7,540 nucleotides of DNA from a bacterium. GTDB taxonomy: Bacteria > Elusimicrobiota > Elusimicrobia > UBA1565 > UBA9628. Made by a program: the position numbers and the translations under genes. The stretch covers positions 1 through 7,540 of the forward strand of contig JAJYOT010000062.1 of the NCBI GenBank assembly GCA_021796015.1. Reading direction: 5' to 3'. Below the pieces are notes generated by a model. It ran no database searches. It was given only the letters and a program-made list of their open reading frames with translations, and was not told where the DNA came from. Shown one piece after another: positions 5,962 through 7,540 of this stretch (positions are counted from its first letter, which is position 1; each line of letters starts with the position of its first letter).

Positions 5962-7540
5962 AAATCGGCATCCATAACGGCTCGGGACTGGGGGACATCT
6001 TGATGTCCTTGCCGCTTTTATATGGTCTTAAGGCCCAAGGGCACGAGGTTTACGGGGTTGGAAACGAATCGACCCGGGGCCTTTATGATTTTTTGGTGGG
6101 CGAAAAAATTATCGCCGGAGCGAAAATCTACCAAACTCATTCCCCTGTTAGTTGGCGGCGAGAAATCAGAGATTTAGACCAGTTGATTTTAGTCGGTTAC
6201 TTTGGGTTTGGGCTTAACCCCTTGGGGCTTTTTCGATTAACGTTGCCCTTTGCACGCCTATTTTTACACTTCTTTCAAAATATTAAGGACGTTCGTTTCA
6301 TGGAAACCGTTTGGGTGGGGACTTCAAGTTCTAAATTTACTACGATGGTCAGCCGTCCTTTGTCTTATGTGGGTTGTCTTGAAAAATCATTTGGAATCGC
6401 TTTTAACCCCGAGCATATTTATTTTGAAGAGCGCGTTTTGGAAAAAGCGCGCGCTCGCGCGGAAAAGATTCTTTCAGAGCGGGGCTTGACGAGCCGTCAA
6501 TACGCCGTTCTCTATCCGGCGACGAGCCGAGCCGAAAAAAATATGCCGCCCGTGTTATTTAAAAAAATTCTGGAATATTGTTTGAACCAAGGGCTTGGCA
6601 TAATTCTTATTGGAGAACCCGCTCATGGCGATTCTCTATCGTTACCCGATTCCAGAGTGATTGACCTGCGAGGCCGAAGAGATTTTGAAGAACTCGTTGG
6701 TCTTTTAGCCTTGAGCCAAGTCGTTTTTTCGATTGACGGAGGTCTTTTGCATCTGGCTTTGGCGTCGCGAGCTAAAACGGTTTCTTTCTGGGGTGCGACT
6801 ATTCCAGATTTCTTGGTCTTTCCCAATCACCCGTATCATCATCCCTTGTGCCGTTACCTGGCGTTTCAGCCGTATGAGGGAAAACCGGTTTCCGAGGCTC
6901 GGCGCGCGGAGGCTTTTGATTTCTCGGCGGATGAAATCGCCCGGGCGGCGAAATCGCTCGGAAGCTCTTCGGAGTCTTCCGCCAGTCGCGGAGTTGGAAT
7001 CATCATCCTCAACTATTGCGGATGGGCCGACACCTTGGGATGTTTGGAGAGCTTGCGTGGAATGGATTATCCGAATTTTCAGATCGTCGTTTGTGATAAT
7101 GGTTCAGTGGATGATTCTTGGGAACGGCTTATCGGTTGGGCCAAGGGAAAGAAGATAAATTTCATCTGTTTGAGTCAGCAGGAAGCGGAATTGGGCGGCC
7201 CCAAGAACGCGCGCGGGGCGGATTTTATTTTTGTGCGTATTCCCGAAAATAAAGGATACGCCGCCGGGTGCAATGCCGGGCTTCGTTATTTTCTGGGGCG
7301 TCCCGAGTTGAATTACGCGTGGCTTCTCAACAATGACGTGTGTGTGGACTCCCAGGCGCTGACGCATTTGGTTCGGCGTCTTGAGGAAAAACCCCGGGCC
7401 GGGCTTTGCGGGTCCACGGTCGTTTATCACCAATTTCCCGAGCTTGTTCAAGCCTATGGAGGAATGCGCCTCAATCGTTGGTGGGGAACGGGAATTCAGA
7501 TTGGATTTGGAGAGAAAAAGACAGTCCCGTTGCCCTCTCC
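5958..7540 (+). CDS. GT9-GT2 bifunctional glycosyltransferase (3' truncated by window)
   Basis: One uninterrupted frame runs from GTG 5958 to the window end (527 codons, no stop). Residues 1-335 form a GT9/ADP-heptose:LPS heptosyltransferase-like domain: GSGLGDILMSLPL (8-20), VLYPATSRAEKNMPP (184-198), DLRGRRDFEELVGLLALS, then SIDGGLLHLALA with Asp260 and His265, and VSFWGAT. A serine-rich linker (SLGSSSESSASRG) leads to a GT2 domain from about 346: VGIIILNYCGWADTLGCLESL, VVCDNGSVDD (Asp380), PENKGYAAGCNAGLRYF and LLNNDV (457-462, metal-binding Asp460). That is the pattern of rhamnosyltransferase-like GT2 enzymes. The GT2 domain is cut off before its end. The fusion implies two successive transfers by one polypeptide on the cytoplasmic side, though donors are unknown. 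The start overlaps the upstream stop (GTGA). Sequence around the linker (6901-6960) is GC-rich, about 67 percent by hand count. I walked the frame codon by codon and found no stop; a sequencing-derived fusion is unlikely but not excluded. Confidence 0.9.
   Translation, partial: MKIGIHNGSGLGDILMSLPLLYGLKAQGHEVYGVGNESTRGLYDFLVGEKIIAGAKIYQTHSPVSWRREIRDLDQLILVGYFGFGLNPLGLFRLTLPFARLFLHFFQNIKDVRFMETVWVGTSSSKFTTMVSRPLSYVGCLEKSFGIAFNPEHIYFEERVLEKARARAEKILSERGLTSRQYAVLYPATSRAEKNMPPVLFKKILEYCLNQGLGIILIGEPAHGDSLSLPDSRVIDLRGRRDFEELVGLLALSQVVFSIDGGLLHLALASRAKTVSFWGATIPDFLVFPNHPYHHPLCRYLAFQPYEGKPVSEARRAEAFDFSADEIARAAKSLGSSSESSASRGVGIIILNYCGWADTLGCLESLRGMDYPNFQIVVCDNGSVDDSWERLIGWAKGKKINFICLSQQEAELGGPKNARGADFIFVRIPENKGYAAGCNAGLRYFLGRPELNYAWLLNNDVCVDSQALTHLVRRLEEKPRAGLCGSTVVYHQFPELVQAYGGMRLNRWWGTGIQIGFGEKKTVPLPS

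Noticed and set aside
6445..6461. GCGC-rich run as a possible hairpin or Z-DNA element
   Set aside because: It encodes an ordinary Ala/Arg-rich helix (EKARARAEK) of the GT9 domain, and the alternation is explained by codon choice.
6250..7158. Shorter + strand frames at 6250-6489 and 6733-7158, and the minus frames at 6623-6826 and 7104-7451
   Set aside because: All are shadows of the continuous GT9-GT2 frame that starts at 5958 and carries the conserved motifs of both domains.
1..7540. CRISPR array, tRNA, rRNA, riboswitch or factor-independent terminator
   Set aside because: No regularly spaced repeats, no tRNA cloverleaf and no GC hairpin with a T-run was seen; the genes are packed with overlaps and leave almost no non-coding space.

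Overview
The window is a stretch of a single-direction (+ strand) operon for O-antigen-type surface polysaccharide. It centres on the CDP-3,6-dideoxyhexose pathway that ends in CDP-tyvelose. All genes are head-to-tail, most with 4-base stop/start overlaps (ATGA, GTGA, TTGA), and there is no non-coding stretch over 300 bases. This points to a bacterium with a Gram-negative-type envelope (heptosyltransferase-like GT9, RfbH/RfbV-type proteins), moderate GC content and frequent GTG/TTG starts. The sequence does not fix the taxon. The sequence style would fit an environmental or candidate-phylum lineage (for example Elusimicrobiota or Omnitrophota), but that is only a guess.

Layout: 1-138 is the 3' end of an unidentified gene. 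135-1484 is rfbH/ddhC, the PMP- and [2Fe-2S]-dependent CDP-4-keto-6-deoxyglucose 3-dehydratase; the substituted His and the C-X57-C-X1-C-X7-C cluster ligands are all present. 1477-2061 and 2058-2213 form a zeta-toxin-like P-loop kinase and a 51-residue basic partner, probably a toxin-antitoxin or related kinase/partner module lodged inside the sugar operon. 2218-2316 is a 99-base divergent second copy of the rfbH 3' end, a gene fossil just downstream of that module. 2313-3206 is a CDP-paratose/abequose synthase-type reductase. 3203-4243 is CDP-paratose 2-epimerase (tyvelose epimerase). 4230-4919 is a DPM1-like GT2 glycosyltransferase. 4921-5961 is an RfbV-like GT2 glycosyltransferase. From 5958 past the window end runs one uninterrupted frame (527 codons seen) encoding a GT9 domain fused to a GT2 domain.

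How they work together: RfbH with an external reductase removes the 3-OH of CDP-4-keto-6-deoxyglucose. The SDR reductase then reduces the 4-keto group to give CDP-paratose (or abequose), and the epimerase converts CDP-paratose to CDP-tyvelose. The RfbV-like transferase is the natural candidate to attach the dideoxyhexose, and the DPM1-like GT2 and the GT9-GT2 fusion would build the rest of the glycan. The earlier enzymes (glucose-1-phosphate cytidylyltransferase, CDP-glucose 4,6-dehydratase, E3 reductase) are not recognisable here and should lie outside the window.

The most unusual signals are the duplicated, diverged rfbH tail bracketing the zeta-like kinase module, which is a recombination scar that still supplies the stop codon overlapping the next gene's start, and the GT9-GT2 fusion.
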